A stretch of DNA of 64,000 nt from Oscillatoriales cyanobacterium (lineage in GTDB: Bacteria; Cyanobacteriota; Cyanobacteriia; CACIAM-69d). The DNA lies in NCBI GenBank assembly GCA_004292515.1, contig RDXB01000074.1:1-64000 (forward strand). Reading direction: 5' to 3'. Below are positions 1-7,530 of the stretch, in pieces (positions within the stretch are counted from its first letter, which is position 1; each line of letters opens with the position of its first letter). Under the pieces are notes generated by a model. That model was not told the origin of the DNA. It was given only the letters and a program-made list of their open reading frames with translations, and searched no databases. The position numbers and the translations under genes were made by a program.

Positions 1-282
1 GCCGGGGCGATCGTCTTTGGCATCAGTACCGACGATGCCAAGGCCCACCAAAAATTCTCAACCAAGTTCGAGTTGCCCTTCCCGCTCCTATGCGATCGCG
101 ATGGCGAGGTGGCTGCGGCCTATGGCAGCTACGGCCCCAAGAAATTCATGGGCAAGGAATATATCGGGGTCTTTCGGCATACGTTTGTGATTGACCCGGA
201 CGGACGGATCGAGCGGATCTATCGCAAGGTCAAGCCCGAACTCCATGCCGCCGAAGTACTGCATGATCTGGTATCACCCTAG
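1..282 (+). CDS. Peroxiredoxin (Bcp/PrxQ-like), 3' part
   Basis: The reading frame is open from the first base, so the N-terminal part, including the peroxidatic cysteine, lies outside the window. The visible 93 residues have the AhpC/TSA C-terminal pattern: a VFGISTDD strand, then KFELPFPLLCDRDGEVAAAYG, then a strand ending FVIDPDGRIERIYRKVKP. The family reduces hydroperoxides with electrons from thioredoxin. PLLCDRDGEVAAAYG is typical of the PrxQ/BCP group. A Nudix gene follows 15 bases downstream on the same strand, suggesting co-transcription. Confidence 0.85.
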   Translation, partial: AGAIVFGISTDDAKAHQKFSTKFELPFPLLCDRDGEVAAAYGSYGPKKFMGKEYIGVFRHTFVIDPDGRIERIYRKVKPELHAAEVLHDLVSP

Positions 283-297
283 GCAGGACTGACACCC

Positions 298-771
298 ATG
301 AGTGGTTTTCGCCCGTTTGCGCAAATCTGGCGATATGTCAAAACTGTAATGGGCGTTATTTTTCGTCACCCCTTGGTTGGCGTGACGCTCATTCCAGTTT
401 TGCCAGATGGCCGGCTGGTTCTGGTCAAACGGCGCGATAATGGACTTTGGTCGCTTCCCGGTGGCTTAATCGACTGGGGTGATAGCCTCCCTAGTACTAT
501 TAGTCGCGAGTTATCAGAGGAAACCGGATTAACACTAGTCCGGATTGGGCGATTGGTCGGGGTGTATTCGTCTTTCAATCGCGATCCAAGGGTGCATTCG
601 GTCGCTGTCGCAGTCGAAATTGAAGTCTCGGGTACTATGGCACCCACAGACAATCTAGAGATTGCTGAAATCGGCGCGTTTGCATCGAGTTCGCTACTGG
701 GGATGCAGTTAGCACACGATCATGCGGAACAACTTCAGGATTATCTCAGGGGCCGAACCGTTGTGGACTGA
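298..771 (+). CDS. Nudix hydrolase
   Basis: 157-residue Nudix protein. The Nudix box starts at about residue 58 as GGLIDWGDS and continues to RELSEETGL, giving the metal-binding RE and EE pairs. The glutamate expected after GX5 is an aspartate here, a conservative change, so activity is plausible. Members hydrolyse nucleoside diphosphates linked to another moiety; the substrate cannot be read from sequence. It starts at an ATG 15 bases after the peroxiredoxin stop. Its last 50 bases overlap the longest version of the next open frame, but that gene may start further downstream. Confidence 0.88.
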   Translation: MSGFRPFAQIWRYVKTVMGVIFRHPLVGVTLIPVLPDGRLVLVKRRDNGLWSLPGGLIDWGDSLPSTISRELSEETGLTLVRIGRLVGVYSSFNRDPRVHSVAVAVEIEVSGTMAPTDNLEIAEIGAFASSSLLGMQLAHDHAEQLQDYLRGRTVVD

Positions 772-1564
772 ACCGGTTTCGGCGGCTCGGGTGGTGCGCA
801 ATGCTCGGATGCGTCTATCGCTCGGGGAATGGTTTTGGCGAGAGGCGGGCGGTGGTTCCTCAGTGGTGGCCTGCCTGCATGGACTGGGCCAGGATAGTGG
901 CCAGTGGCAACCCCTCTTGGAATGTTTGGGCAAGTCTTGCCACTGCATTGCGCCGGACTGGCCGGGGGTGGGTGGATCGGCGCGATCGCGGGCTGATTCC
1001 TTGCCGGTGTTGATGGCGGGGCTAGATGAATGGCTAGATGCTTTGCGGGTCGATCGCCTATGGCTGCTAGGGGCTGACTTGGGGGCTTGGCTAGCGATTC
1101 GTTACGCGCTCTATCGGCCCCAACGGGTGTTGGGCGTGGTGTTGGTGGCCCCGGAAGCGGCGCTTCAGGGGAGATCACCCCTGAAGCCTTGGCCATGGAT
1201 GCATTCCCAGCGCCGAGCACCGCGCCCAACGGCCTATCCGTTTTTGACAAGGGCCGATCGCTCGGCCAAGCCGGAACAATCCACAACCTTGGCGACGATT
1301 CAGTCCGATGCCATGCAGCCGGATTCCCTAGCGGGTTTGAGCTGTCCGGTGTGGACGTTACGCGGCACGACCGAGTCGGCCGAGCCGGTTGCGGGTGGGC
1401 GATCAACCCCCAGCCCCCATGCGGAATGGCTAGCCAAGACAAGGCAAGCCTTTGTACCCGCAACCGGCAGTCAGTGGTTGCAGGATTCGCCAGCGGCGGT
1501 GGCCAAGGCGATCGAGCGCACCATGATTGATCCCCGGTTTCCGGTGTTGCAGCTTGACCTATAG
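722..1564 (+). CDS. Alpha/beta hydrolase-fold protein, catalytic residues degenerate
   Basis: 280 residues in the longest form. The fold is recognisable from HGLGQDSGQW (oxyanion loop, about residue 53), the nucleophile elbow LLGADLGAW (about 116-123) and the strand VVLVAPEA. The elbow is GADLG rather than GxSxG, so the nucleophile position is Asp119. The C-terminal site where the catalytic histidine normally lies reads GSQWLQ, placing Gln251 there. A Ser/Asp/His triad is therefore not intact and the protein may be a pseudo-hydrolase or binding protein. The ATG at 722 overlaps the Nudix gene by 50 bases. The ATG at 809 (MRLSLGEWFWREAG) removes the overlap and fits the fold start better. Confidence 0.7.
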   Translation: MRNNFRIISGAEPLWTEPVSAARVVRNARMRLSLGEWFWREAGGGSSVVACLHGLGQDSGQWQPLLECLGKSCHCIAPDWPGVGGSARSRADSLPVLMAGLDEWLDALRVDRLWLLGADLGAWLAIRYALYRPQRVLGVVLVAPEAALQGRSPLKPWPWMHSQRRAPRPTAYPFLTRADRSAKPEQSTTLATIQSDAMQPDSLAGLSCPVWTLRGTTESAEPVAGGRSTPSPHAEWLAKTRQAFVPATGSQWLQDSPAAVAKAIERTMIDPRFPVLQLDL

Positions 1565-1621
1565 GCTGCTAGAGTGGCTGCCCCGTTCATTGGCCTATTA
1601 AGCGAATAGGCAACTTGCTGC

Positions 1622-2404
1622 ATGGAGGATTTGAAACGGCTGCTGGAAGCAGTGGCTGCGGGCCAAGTTGCGCCCGACCAGGCTATGCATACCCTCAAAG
1701 GCTCTGGCTTTTTTGCCGTTGAGGGCTTTGCGAAGGTGGATTGGCAGCGAGAACGCCGCACGGGGTTTCCAGAAGTGATTTGGGGCCAGGGTAAGACCCC
1801 GGAACAAATCGCGGCGATCGCCCTGGCCATGCGCGATCGTGGGGCCTCGGTGATCATGGCCACGCGAGTCGATCAGCCGGCCTACGATCAGATCGCCAAG
1901 ATTATGCCGGATTTGTACTATCACCCCTTGGCGCGGATCTGTGCTTGGCAGTCACCCGAGTCCCTGCGCCGTCAGCCCCGACCCGGAACGATCGCCCTAG
2001 TGTCAGCGGGCACGGCAGACTTACCCGTGGCCGAAGAAGCGGCAATCACGGCGGAGTTGATGGGCTGCCGGGTCGATCGGTTGTGGGATGTGGGTATTGC
2101 GGGCATTCATCGCCTGTTTGCCCATCGCGATCGCCTGTCACAAGCCGATGTGTTGATTGTGGTGGCGGGCATGGAGGGGGCGCTGCCCAGCGTAGTAGCG
2201 GGCTTGGTGGATGTGCCGGTGGTGGCCGTACCGACCAGCGTGGGCTATGGAGCCAGCTTTGATGGCCTTGCGCCCCTGCTGACCATGCTCAATTCCTGTG
2301 CAGCGGGCGTGGGCGTGGTCAACATTGACAATGGCTTCGGGGCCGCGATTCTGGCTGGTCAGATTCTCCGCACGGCGGCACGCATTCCCACCAGTAGAGA
2401 CTGA
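1622..2404 (+). CDS. larB: LarB-like pyridinium-3,5-biscarboxylic acid mononucleotide synthase
   Basis: 260-residue protein with a PurE/AIR-carboxylase-like C-terminal domain (LVSAGTADLPVAEEAA, then VAGMEGALPSVVAGLVDVPVVAVPTSVGYGASF) and the LarB N-terminal region (GFPEVIWGQGKTPEQI). LarB carboxylates and hydrolyses nicotinic acid adenine dinucleotide in the first step of the nickel-pincer cofactor pathway. No larC or larE is in the window, so the pathway is either completed elsewhere or this protein has a related role. ATG start; it is convergent with the phospholipase D-like gene and a hairpin lies between them. Confidence 0.9.
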   Translation: MEDLKRLLEAVAAGQVAPDQAMHTLKGSGFFAVEGFAKVDWQRERRTGFPEVIWGQGKTPEQIAAIALAMRDRGASVIMATRVDQPAYDQIAKIMPDLYYHPLARICAWQSPESLRRQPRPGTIALVSAGTADLPVAEEAAITAELMGCRVDRLWDVGIAGIHRLFAHRDRLSQADVLIVVAGMEGALPSVVAGLVDVPVVAVPTSVGYGASFDGLAPLLTMLNSCAAGVGVVNIDNGFGAAILAGQILRTAARIPTSRD

Positions 2405-2437
2405 CACAAACACCATAGCGCTGGCTGCTAGTCAGCT

Positions 2438-2469
2438 AGTCAGCGAGAGAATTAGTCAGCGAGAGAATA
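2438..2469. repeat. 16-bp direct repeat, two copies
   Basis: AGTCAGCGAGAGAATT at 2438-2453 is followed immediately by AGTCAGCGAGAGAATA at 2454-2469, just after the larB stop codon. Looks like slippage-type duplication in non-coding DNA. Confidence 0.8.
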
Positions 2470-2517
2470 TGGTCGATCGCGGCAGTTGAGATTGTCCGCG
2501 CAACGGATGAGGGATCT

Positions 2518-2549
2518 TGCCCCTAGCCACGGCGCAATGACTAGGGGCA
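2518..2549. terminator. Hairpin between convergent genes, possible bidirectional terminator
   Basis: TGCCCCTAG (2518-2526) pairs perfectly with CTAGGGGCA (2541-2549) across a 14-base loop. It lies between larB and the oppositely oriented phospholipase D-like gene, whose stop codon is inside the right arm. No U-rich tail is present on either strand, so rho-independent termination is not proven. Confidence 0.4.
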
Positions 2550-4049
2550 GCGGGCCCGATCCTCATTGATGCGGGTTTGGAGTTTGGGGGTAATACCTGT
2601 GGTGGCGGTTTGCCAGAGCCGATCGAACTCGCGCTGAAACAGGGTGGCGACTGTCCCCTGTTGCACCAGCAGCAAGGTTTCGTCGTTGTTGGTGTCGGCG
2701 GCGGCTGACCAGTTGTGGGAGCCGGTGATTACGGTTTGGCCATCGACGATCGCGAATTTGTGGTGCAACAGGTCGCCGGGGGGCAAGTCCGGCGCGCCCA
2801 CGGTGGTGATCGGTGGATTCCAAGGGCGCTGGCCCGGTTCCACTTGGCAGTTGTTGCGCCGCAGGGTCACGCCCAGCAGATCCAGCGCTTCGCTGTAGTC
2901 CCGCAGCAAAAAGCTGGGATCGATGAGCACCCGCACTTGGGAGCCTTGGCGGTGACTCCGTTCGAGGGCATCGGCGATCGCCTGCTCCGAAAACACAAAC
3001 AGGGCCGCATCGATCGAGCGCTTGGCCTGCCCAACCTGCTGGGTGATCGTGCCATTGGTGCGTTGCTCAAAGGGCACTTGTTTTTTCAGGGGCGAAAACT
3101 GGACGGCGATGGTGCTGTTGCCCACTTGGGTCGATCGCAGGGGGCGGACGGGCTTTTGGGCCCCAAATAAGCTGTTAGGTTGACCGCCGGGCCCATCGCC
3201 CCACATCAGGTTGAACTCCTCTAGCAACCAGTCGGCGACTACGGGGCTGTCGATCGTCAGTAAGTTGTTGGGATTGCCGCGACTAGCGGGGCGGGCCATG
3301 TCGCCATGCACATCGCTGAGGGTGAAGTTGGCGGAGGCAATGATCGATCGCTGACCATCAACCACAATGAATTTGTGATGCATCAGCCCCGTACCCTTCG
3401 TGCCGTCGGCGGTGTCATCAAGCCAGGGCACCCCTGCGCGATCAAGCATCACCAGGGCATCGGTTTGCAGCACCTCGGCTTCCGTGACTAGGCCATTGCC
3501 GTCGCGATCGCCCAGCCGCCAATAGTCCTGAATGCGCGATCGCTCCCGCTCATCCATGGCCGCCAGCTCTGTGGGGCTGTAGTCACTCCAGGGGCGGCTG
3601 TTGTTGTTATCCACAATCACCCGGACTTTCACACCGGCTTGGTGGCGATCGACCAAGGCGGCGGCCACGGCCGGCAACCGCAGCTCAAATGCGGCCAGCT
3701 CCACGGTCGATCGGGCGCTTCGGATCAGCTCAACCAACTTGGCTTCTAGGTCATTCCCGGGGCGATCGAACTGCCGATAGGGATCGCGATATTGAGCCGC
3801 TTGGTTTTGATTAAAAAAAGCTTGTACCGGGCCACTTTGGGCGATCGGGGTGGGCTTGGGAGCCGGATCTCCAGCCTTGCCCTGGGGAGACTGGGCGGCG
3901 GGCGGCGGTAAGGTGCTGCCTTGGAATTGTGGCCCCTTGGCCGCGCAACCAATCAGGGCGATCGCCCCCAACAGTCCCGCCCAACCAACGATCCATCCGC
4001 GATTTCGGCCGCGATTTCGGCCGCGATTTCGGCCGCGATTTCGGTTCAT
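2541..4049 (-). CDS. Phospholipase D-like lipoprotein with internal EF-hand-like loop
   Basis: About 502 residues from the ATG at 4049; a longer TTG start at 4085 is possible. The N-terminus has an unusual Arg/Asn-rich NRGR repeat, a hydrophobic stretch and a lipobox LIGC, so it is a predicted lipoprotein. Two HKD motifs define the PLD fold: HHKFIVVD near residue 224 and HHKFAIVD in the C-terminal half, each followed by S/G-x-x-N-x-S/T. Between the first strands and the first HKD sits DRDGNGLVTEAE (about 181-192), which matches the canonical EF-hand calcium loop (D at 1 and 3, N at 5, G at 6, E at 12). It is probably an envelope phosphodiesterase or nuclease; the substrate is unknown. It is transcribed towards larB. 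Confidence 0.85.
   Translation of the reverse strand: MNRNRGRNRGRNRGRNRGWIVGWAGLLGAIALIGCAAKGPQFQGSTLPPPAAQSPQGKAGDPAPKPTPIAQSGPVQAFFNQNQAAQYRDPYRQFDRPGNDLEAKLVELIRSARSTVELAAFELRLPAVAAALVDRHQAGVKVRVIVDNNNSRPWSDYSPTELAAMDERERSRIQDYWRLGDRDGNGLVTEAEVLQTDALVMLDRAGVPWLDDTADGTKGTGLMHHKFIVVDGQRSIIASANFTLSDVHGDMARPASRGNPNNLLTIDSPVVADWLLEEFNLMWGDGPGGQPNSLFGAQKPVRPLRSTQVGNSTIAVQFSPLKKQVPFEQRTNGTITQQVGQAKRSIDAALFVFSEQAIADALERSHRQGSQVRVLIDPSFLLRDYSEALDLLGVTLRRNNCQVEPGQRPWNPPITTVGAPDLPPGDLLHHKFAIVDGQTVITGSHNWSAAADTNNDETLLLVQQGTVATLFQREFDRLWQTATTGITPKLQTRINEDRARCP
3998..4045. repeat. 12-bp tandem repeat coding NRGR, four units
   Basis: Four head-to-tail copies of CGCGATTTCGGC (the last degenerate at its end) encode the repeated Asn-Arg-Gly-Arg of the lipoprotein n-region. 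Twelve-base units keep frame, so copy-number changes would alter only the positive charge of the signal peptide. Confidence 0.9.
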
Positions 4050-4138
4050 AGCAACACCATTCGCACGAATCCGAACGCCATCCAAATTCCAGCCTAGAAG
4101 TAGCCCAGTCGGTCAATTGCAGGAGGGGCAGTAGTCCA

Positions 4139-4221
4139 GTAGGTTGGGTTGAGGAATGAAACCCAACACCAGCAAGCGTTGCATGGATTGCGTTGGGTTT
4201 CGCAAGCTCAACCCAACCTAC
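4139..4221. repeat. 83-bp inverted-repeat element, copy 1
   Basis: Begins GTAGGTTGGGTTGAGGAA and ends CTCAACCCAACCTAC, so the ends are complementary for about 14 bases; inner segments (AAACCCAAC / GTTGGGTTT) pair as well. A second copy of exactly the same length lies at 26411-26493 in the opposite orientation, with only a few differences. Non-coding, between the lipoprotein start and ppa. It resembles short palindromic repeats common in cyanobacterial intergenic DNA; no transposase is associated. Confidence 0.9.
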
Positions 4222-4277
4222 GGCTACTACGGCTACGGCTCAGACCACCAATGGGCTAGGGATGTGGATTGGGACGC

Positions 4278-4787
4278 TTACTTATGGGCAGCCACGCAAG
4301 TCGCCACCAGTGCCGCCACCTTGTCGGCCTCTTGCCAACCCAAAATCTCCGTCACTTTCTTTTCCAGGTTCTTGTAAGTGCGGAAGAATTCAGCGATTTC
4401 TTCGAGGCGGTGCGGGTGAATATCCGCTAAAGAATTCACGCCAGCATAGCGGGGATCAGCGGCCGGCACACAGAGGATCTTCTCGTCGCGATCGCCCCCG
4501 TCTACCATTTCCAAAAAGCCGATCGGGCGAGCCGCAATCACACAGCCGGGGAACGTCGGCTCATCCATAATCACCATGCCATCGAGGGGGTCGCCGTCAT
4601 CGGCCAGGGTGTTGGGGATGAAACCATAGTCAAACGGGTAGCGCACCGATGCAAACAGCACGCGATCGAGCGCGAAGGCTTGCATATCCTTGTCAAACTC
4701 GTACTTGTTCTTGCTGCCGCCGGGAATTTCCACCAGCACGTTGACAATGCCGGGTTTGGGTTGGGCGGGAATGCGCGACAAATCCAT
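4278..4787 (-). CDS. ppa: Inorganic pyrophosphatase (family I)
   Basis: 169 residues, the normal bacterial family I length. The signature [10 protein letters not shown] (about 63-72) supplies the metal-binding aspartates of the D-x-D-P-x-D motif, preceded by [11 protein letters not shown] and by the [11 protein letters not shown] region that binds substrate. It hydrolyses PPi to orthophosphate in the cytosol and pulls biosynthetic reactions forward. ATG start, stand-alone transcription; about 730 bases of non-coding DNA lie upstream. Confidence 0.97.
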   Translation of the reverse strand: MDLSRIPAQPKPGIVNVLVEIPGGSKNKYEFDKDMQAFALDRVLFASVRYPFDYGFIPNTLADDGDPLDGMVIMDEPTFPGCVIAARPIGFLEMVDGGDRDEKILCVPAADPRYAGVNSLADIHPHRLEEIAEFFRTYKNLEKKVTEILGWQEADKVAALVATCVAAHK

Positions 4788-5516
4788 GGTTGAGGCTCGC
4801 TCCTAAAAACTTGCTTGCACCAAAACGAATCGCGCCGCACGTTGTGCTTGAAGGTGCAGGCCAGGTCAGGCACGGGTTGGGGCGACCCGTTTGGCCCTCC
4901 AATAATTGCACGGAGAGCGGCCGCTGGGCTAGCAACCGTTGATCAACCCCGATCGATCGCCCCCAGTCTAGCGATCGGGTCTTGGTGTGGGCCGGGTTGA
5001 TGTGGGCCGCGTCGCGATCGATCTAACTCCCCCCACCGGGCCGGGCGCATTGCTGTGGGCCAGCGGATCTACTACCCTGCGGCTCCACTACCCTGCAGCT
5101 CTACCTGCTAAATTTTGGCCAATTCAATCGGATTTGTAGGGCGATCGGGGGCGTGATTGTGCTGCTATGGTGGCTGAATTGGGGGTCGATCGCCCTCTTG
5201 CTGGGGGCGCAACTGAAACGTTACCCTAGCTCGACTGCGGCCTTAAGTTCATTGGTAGATCAGTACGGAATCGAATCGAAATTTCATTAAAATTAGTTCA
5301 GAATTTACTCCCTATATATTTGCATTCCTCACGTTTGAATCGGTTGAAATTGGCCACTCCCTTGCTCGCTTAGACCCTGACTTTTGCAGTCTCTAGATCT
5401 CGGATCTAAATTTATTGTATAGATGCAGTAGCCATCCCCATATTCCCAACAACAACATATTCCCAACAACAACCCCTCGCCTCATCTTTTCTCAAACACA
5501 CTTTTCCTGACAAGCA
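4788..5516. other. 729-base non-coding region between ppa and tsaE
   Basis: No convincing coding frame. The left half (to about 5200) is GC-rich with many CGATCG words. The right half is distinctly AT-rich (5270-5440) and presumably holds the tsaE promoter, but no -35/-10 pair with good spacing could be fixed. The only structured element is the short tandem repeat at 5439-5472. Confidence 0.5.
5439..5472. repeat. 17-bp tandem repeat, two copies
   Basis: CATATTCCCAACAACAA occurs twice in succession about 45 bases upstream of the tsaE start, in the probable 5' leader. Confidence 0.8.
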
Positions 5517-6020
5517 ATGACTCTGGAACTTTTTTTGGCAGATGCCGCCGCTACCCAAGCCCTGGGCCGGGCGATCGGGCAAATCACTGAACCCGGCACG
5601 GTGATCTTGCTAGATGGTGACTTGGGTGCAGGTAAAACAACGCTGGTTCAAGGTTTGGCTATGGGTTTGGGGATTGGGGAGCCGGTAGTCAGTCCCACGT
5701 TTGTATTAGTGAATGAATATTTGGAAGGACGTATTCCCCTATACCACTTTGATCTCTATCGGCTAAGTCCCGAGGAGGTGGAACCCCTAGCCCCAGATCG
5801 ATATTGGGAAGGGGATGGGCAGGGGAGTGAAGTGGAGCCAGGAATTGTGGCGATCGAGTGGTCGGAACGACTGCCGGAGCTGCCCTTGAACTATTTACGA
5901 GTGAATTTGCGGGATGATTGTGAGGGACGGCGGGCCGTTTTGACAACCGCTGGTGAAAGTGCGCCGATCAATCAAGCCCAATTCCAAAAACTCTTAGCGC
6001 AATTGCATCCCGAAGGCTGA
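5517..6020 (+). CDS. tsaE: tRNA threonylcarbamoyladenosine biosynthesis ATPase TsaE
   Basis: 167 residues. Walker A GDLGAGKTT (about 35-43) is followed by VSPTFVLVNEY and the Walker B-like strand PLYHFDLYRL, the standard TsaE order. TsaE is the ATPase that helps the TsaB-TsaD complex make the universal t6A37 modification of ANN-decoding tRNAs. An acidic insertion, YWEGDGQGSEVEPG, precedes the conserved IEWSERLPE segment. ATG start; monocistronic as far as can be seen. Confidence 0.93.
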   Translation: MTLELFLADAAATQALGRAIGQITEPGTVILLDGDLGAGKTTLVQGLAMGLGIGEPVVSPTFVLVNEYLEGRIPLYHFDLYRLSPEEVEPLAPDRYWEGDGQGSEVEPGIVAIEWSERLPELPLNYLRVNLRDDCEGRRAVLTTAGESAPINQAQFQKLLAQLHPEG

Positions 6021-6341
6021 GTTGCAGTTCATGATGGATAGACTGAGCGGATGTCTGATGCCAGTTTCGATGACCGATGCTACAAATCCTGCGCTGAAAC
6101 CTTTGTCAGACCAGAATCTCGAGTAGTGTCAATTCACGAAATTGGGATGACAAGGATCTTTCAGCACGAACTAAGCACCAACTATCGTGGCAGCAAGGGG
6201 CTGAAGTCCCTGGTTTCCGTCGATCAACGGGGCATCTAGAGTATCAACTTGGGCTGTTCAGATTTGGCTTTTCAGACATCCTCTGAGCACCGCGTGCTGG
6301 CCAGTCTTTCTCAGCCTTATTCTTGGTGAGCTTTTCAACTT
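6021..6341. other. 321-base gap with a miniature element and a degenerate palindrome
   Basis: Holds the 89-bp element at 6059-6147 and a degraded palindrome, CAAGGGGCTGAAGTCCCTGG, at 6194-6213. The small open frames here are made of repeat sequence and are not regarded as genes. Confidence 0.6.
6059..6147. mobile_element. 89-bp MITE-like element, copy 1, flanked by TGA duplication
   Basis: Termini TGCCAGTTTCG and CGAAATTGGGA are imperfect inverted repeats. TGA flanks the element on both sides (6056-6058 and 6148-6150), which reads as a 3-bp target duplication. The interior (CTACAAATCCTGCGCTGAAA) is shared almost exactly with the copy at 44816-44904, which has the same 89-base length and a TAA duplication. 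It has no coding capacity and would be mobilised only in trans. Confidence 0.85.
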
Positions 6342-7463
6342 GTGGTGCAATTTTTATTCAAACATTTAAATTGGCACCGATCGCTCCCTGCTCGCTTGGG
6401 TTGGGCAGTGATGGGCGTGGTGGCAATCAGTTGGTGTCTCTGGGCAGTTTCCATCCACTACTTCTTGCCCCATTTTTGGGCCTGGTTAATCGGATCGAGT
6501 GTGTTGGCAGGGGTGACAGCGGCTTGGGTTTGTAGTCGATCGCTAGATGCCGTGCGGTTGGCATTATTGGTTTTGGTGCAACTCAATGAAGAATCGCTGC
6601 GGTCTAAGCAGGGGACAGACCCCATAGCGCATCTCACGAACATTCAGGGCCAGGATGATTGTGCGCGGCTGGCTCGGATGTCGGGGCAATTGCTAAACCG
6701 TTATGGGGAGAAACTGCGGGTTCTAGATGGTCAGCGGTTGGCCCTGGAGTCTTGGTTGCAATCCCAAGCCGATCGCCTCATCCATGTGGAGCGAGAATGC
6801 GAACAACTCAAGCTAGCCTTGACGGCTGCCCATACTCGCATTGAGCAACTGGAAGGCATTGATCCAACCACGGGCCTGGCCAATCGCTACCGGTTTGATG
6901 GGGTGGTGCAGCAAGCATGGCGACAGGCGTTGCGATCGCACCAGGTTTTGTCGATTGTGGCCTGTGCGATCGATCAGCCCGCTGCTCCCCCTGATTCTCG
7001 ATCGCCCAACGCCCTCGAACAGGGCGGCCGGCCACCCGTCTTTGAATCCTTAACTCGCGTAATTCAGCGACAGGCCCAGCGGGACACGGATTTGGTGGCT
7101 TGCGACCACGATGGATGTTTTTTGTTGTTACTGCCAAATACCGACGCGATCGGTGCTTTGGCGGTGGCTGAGTCCATTCGCACGCAGGCGAAACGACTGT
7201 TTGCGGTGATGGTGATACCGGCTCCGAATAGCCAACCAGCGGGCTTGGCTGCCAATAGTCCCACGGCTTCTACGCCAATCACCGCTGCGGTTTCGGAGCA
7301 TGGGGCCGACACGACGCACCCCCTCACCCTGTCCTTGGGCATTGGCACCCTCACACCCAGTCACCAGCAGTCGCCTGAGGCACTCCTGATGGGCGCACGC
7401 CGGGCGCTGGAGCGGGCCCAGCGGAATGGGGGCGATCGGATCGATTTGGATGGGGTGGACTGA
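6342..7463 (+). CDS. Membrane protein with degenerate GGDEF domain
   Basis: 373 residues from a GTG start. Two N-terminal hydrophobic helices (about 21-65) precede a helical/coiled segment (about 100-170) and a GGDEF-type domain that opens with DPTTGLANRYRFD (174-186). The active-site loop is HDGCF (256-260) in place of GGDEF, so diguanylate cyclase chemistry is unlikely. The inhibitory-site motif RxxD survives as RDTD (247-250), six residues before the loop as in active enzymes. A linker rich in Ala, Pro and Ser interrupts the C-terminal part (about 290-320), and SLGIGTLTP marks the last core strand. It may sense c-di-GMP rather than make it; that is inference. Confidence 0.75.
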   Translation: MVQFLFKHLNWHRSLPARLGWAVMGVVAISWCLWAVSIHYFLPHFWAWLIGSSVLAGVTAAWVCSRSLDAVRLALLVLVQLNEESLRSKQGTDPIAHLTNIQGQDDCARLARMSGQLLNRYGEKLRVLDGQRLALESWLQSQADRLIHVERECEQLKLALTAAHTRIEQLEGIDPTTGLANRYRFDGVVQQAWRQALRSHQVLSIVACAIDQPAAPPDSRSPNALEQGGRPPVFESLTRVIQRQAQRDTDLVACDHDGCFLLLLPNTDAIGALAVAESIRTQAKRLFAVMVIPAPNSQPAGLAANSPTASTPITAAVSEHGADTTHPLTLSLGIGTLTPSHQQSPEALLMGARRALERAQRNGGDRIDLDGVD

Positions 7464-7530
7464 ACTGTTGATTAACCGATCCCGATCGCAGAATGCCAGA
7501 TGGGGCTCTGTGGGGGTGAGAAGGTTGCGG

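Noticed and set aside
741-1463. Long minus-strand frame opposite the alpha/beta hydrolase gene
   Set aside because: Pro/Arg/Ser-rich shadow frame typical of GC-rich antisense; no domain.
4156-4377. Open frame running out of the 83-bp repeat
   Set aside because: Begins inside the repeat and overlaps the ppa 3' end in antisense; not coding.
6051-6239. 62-codon open frame after tsaE
   Set aside because: Mostly composed of the 89-bp element and repeat DNA; no conserved features.
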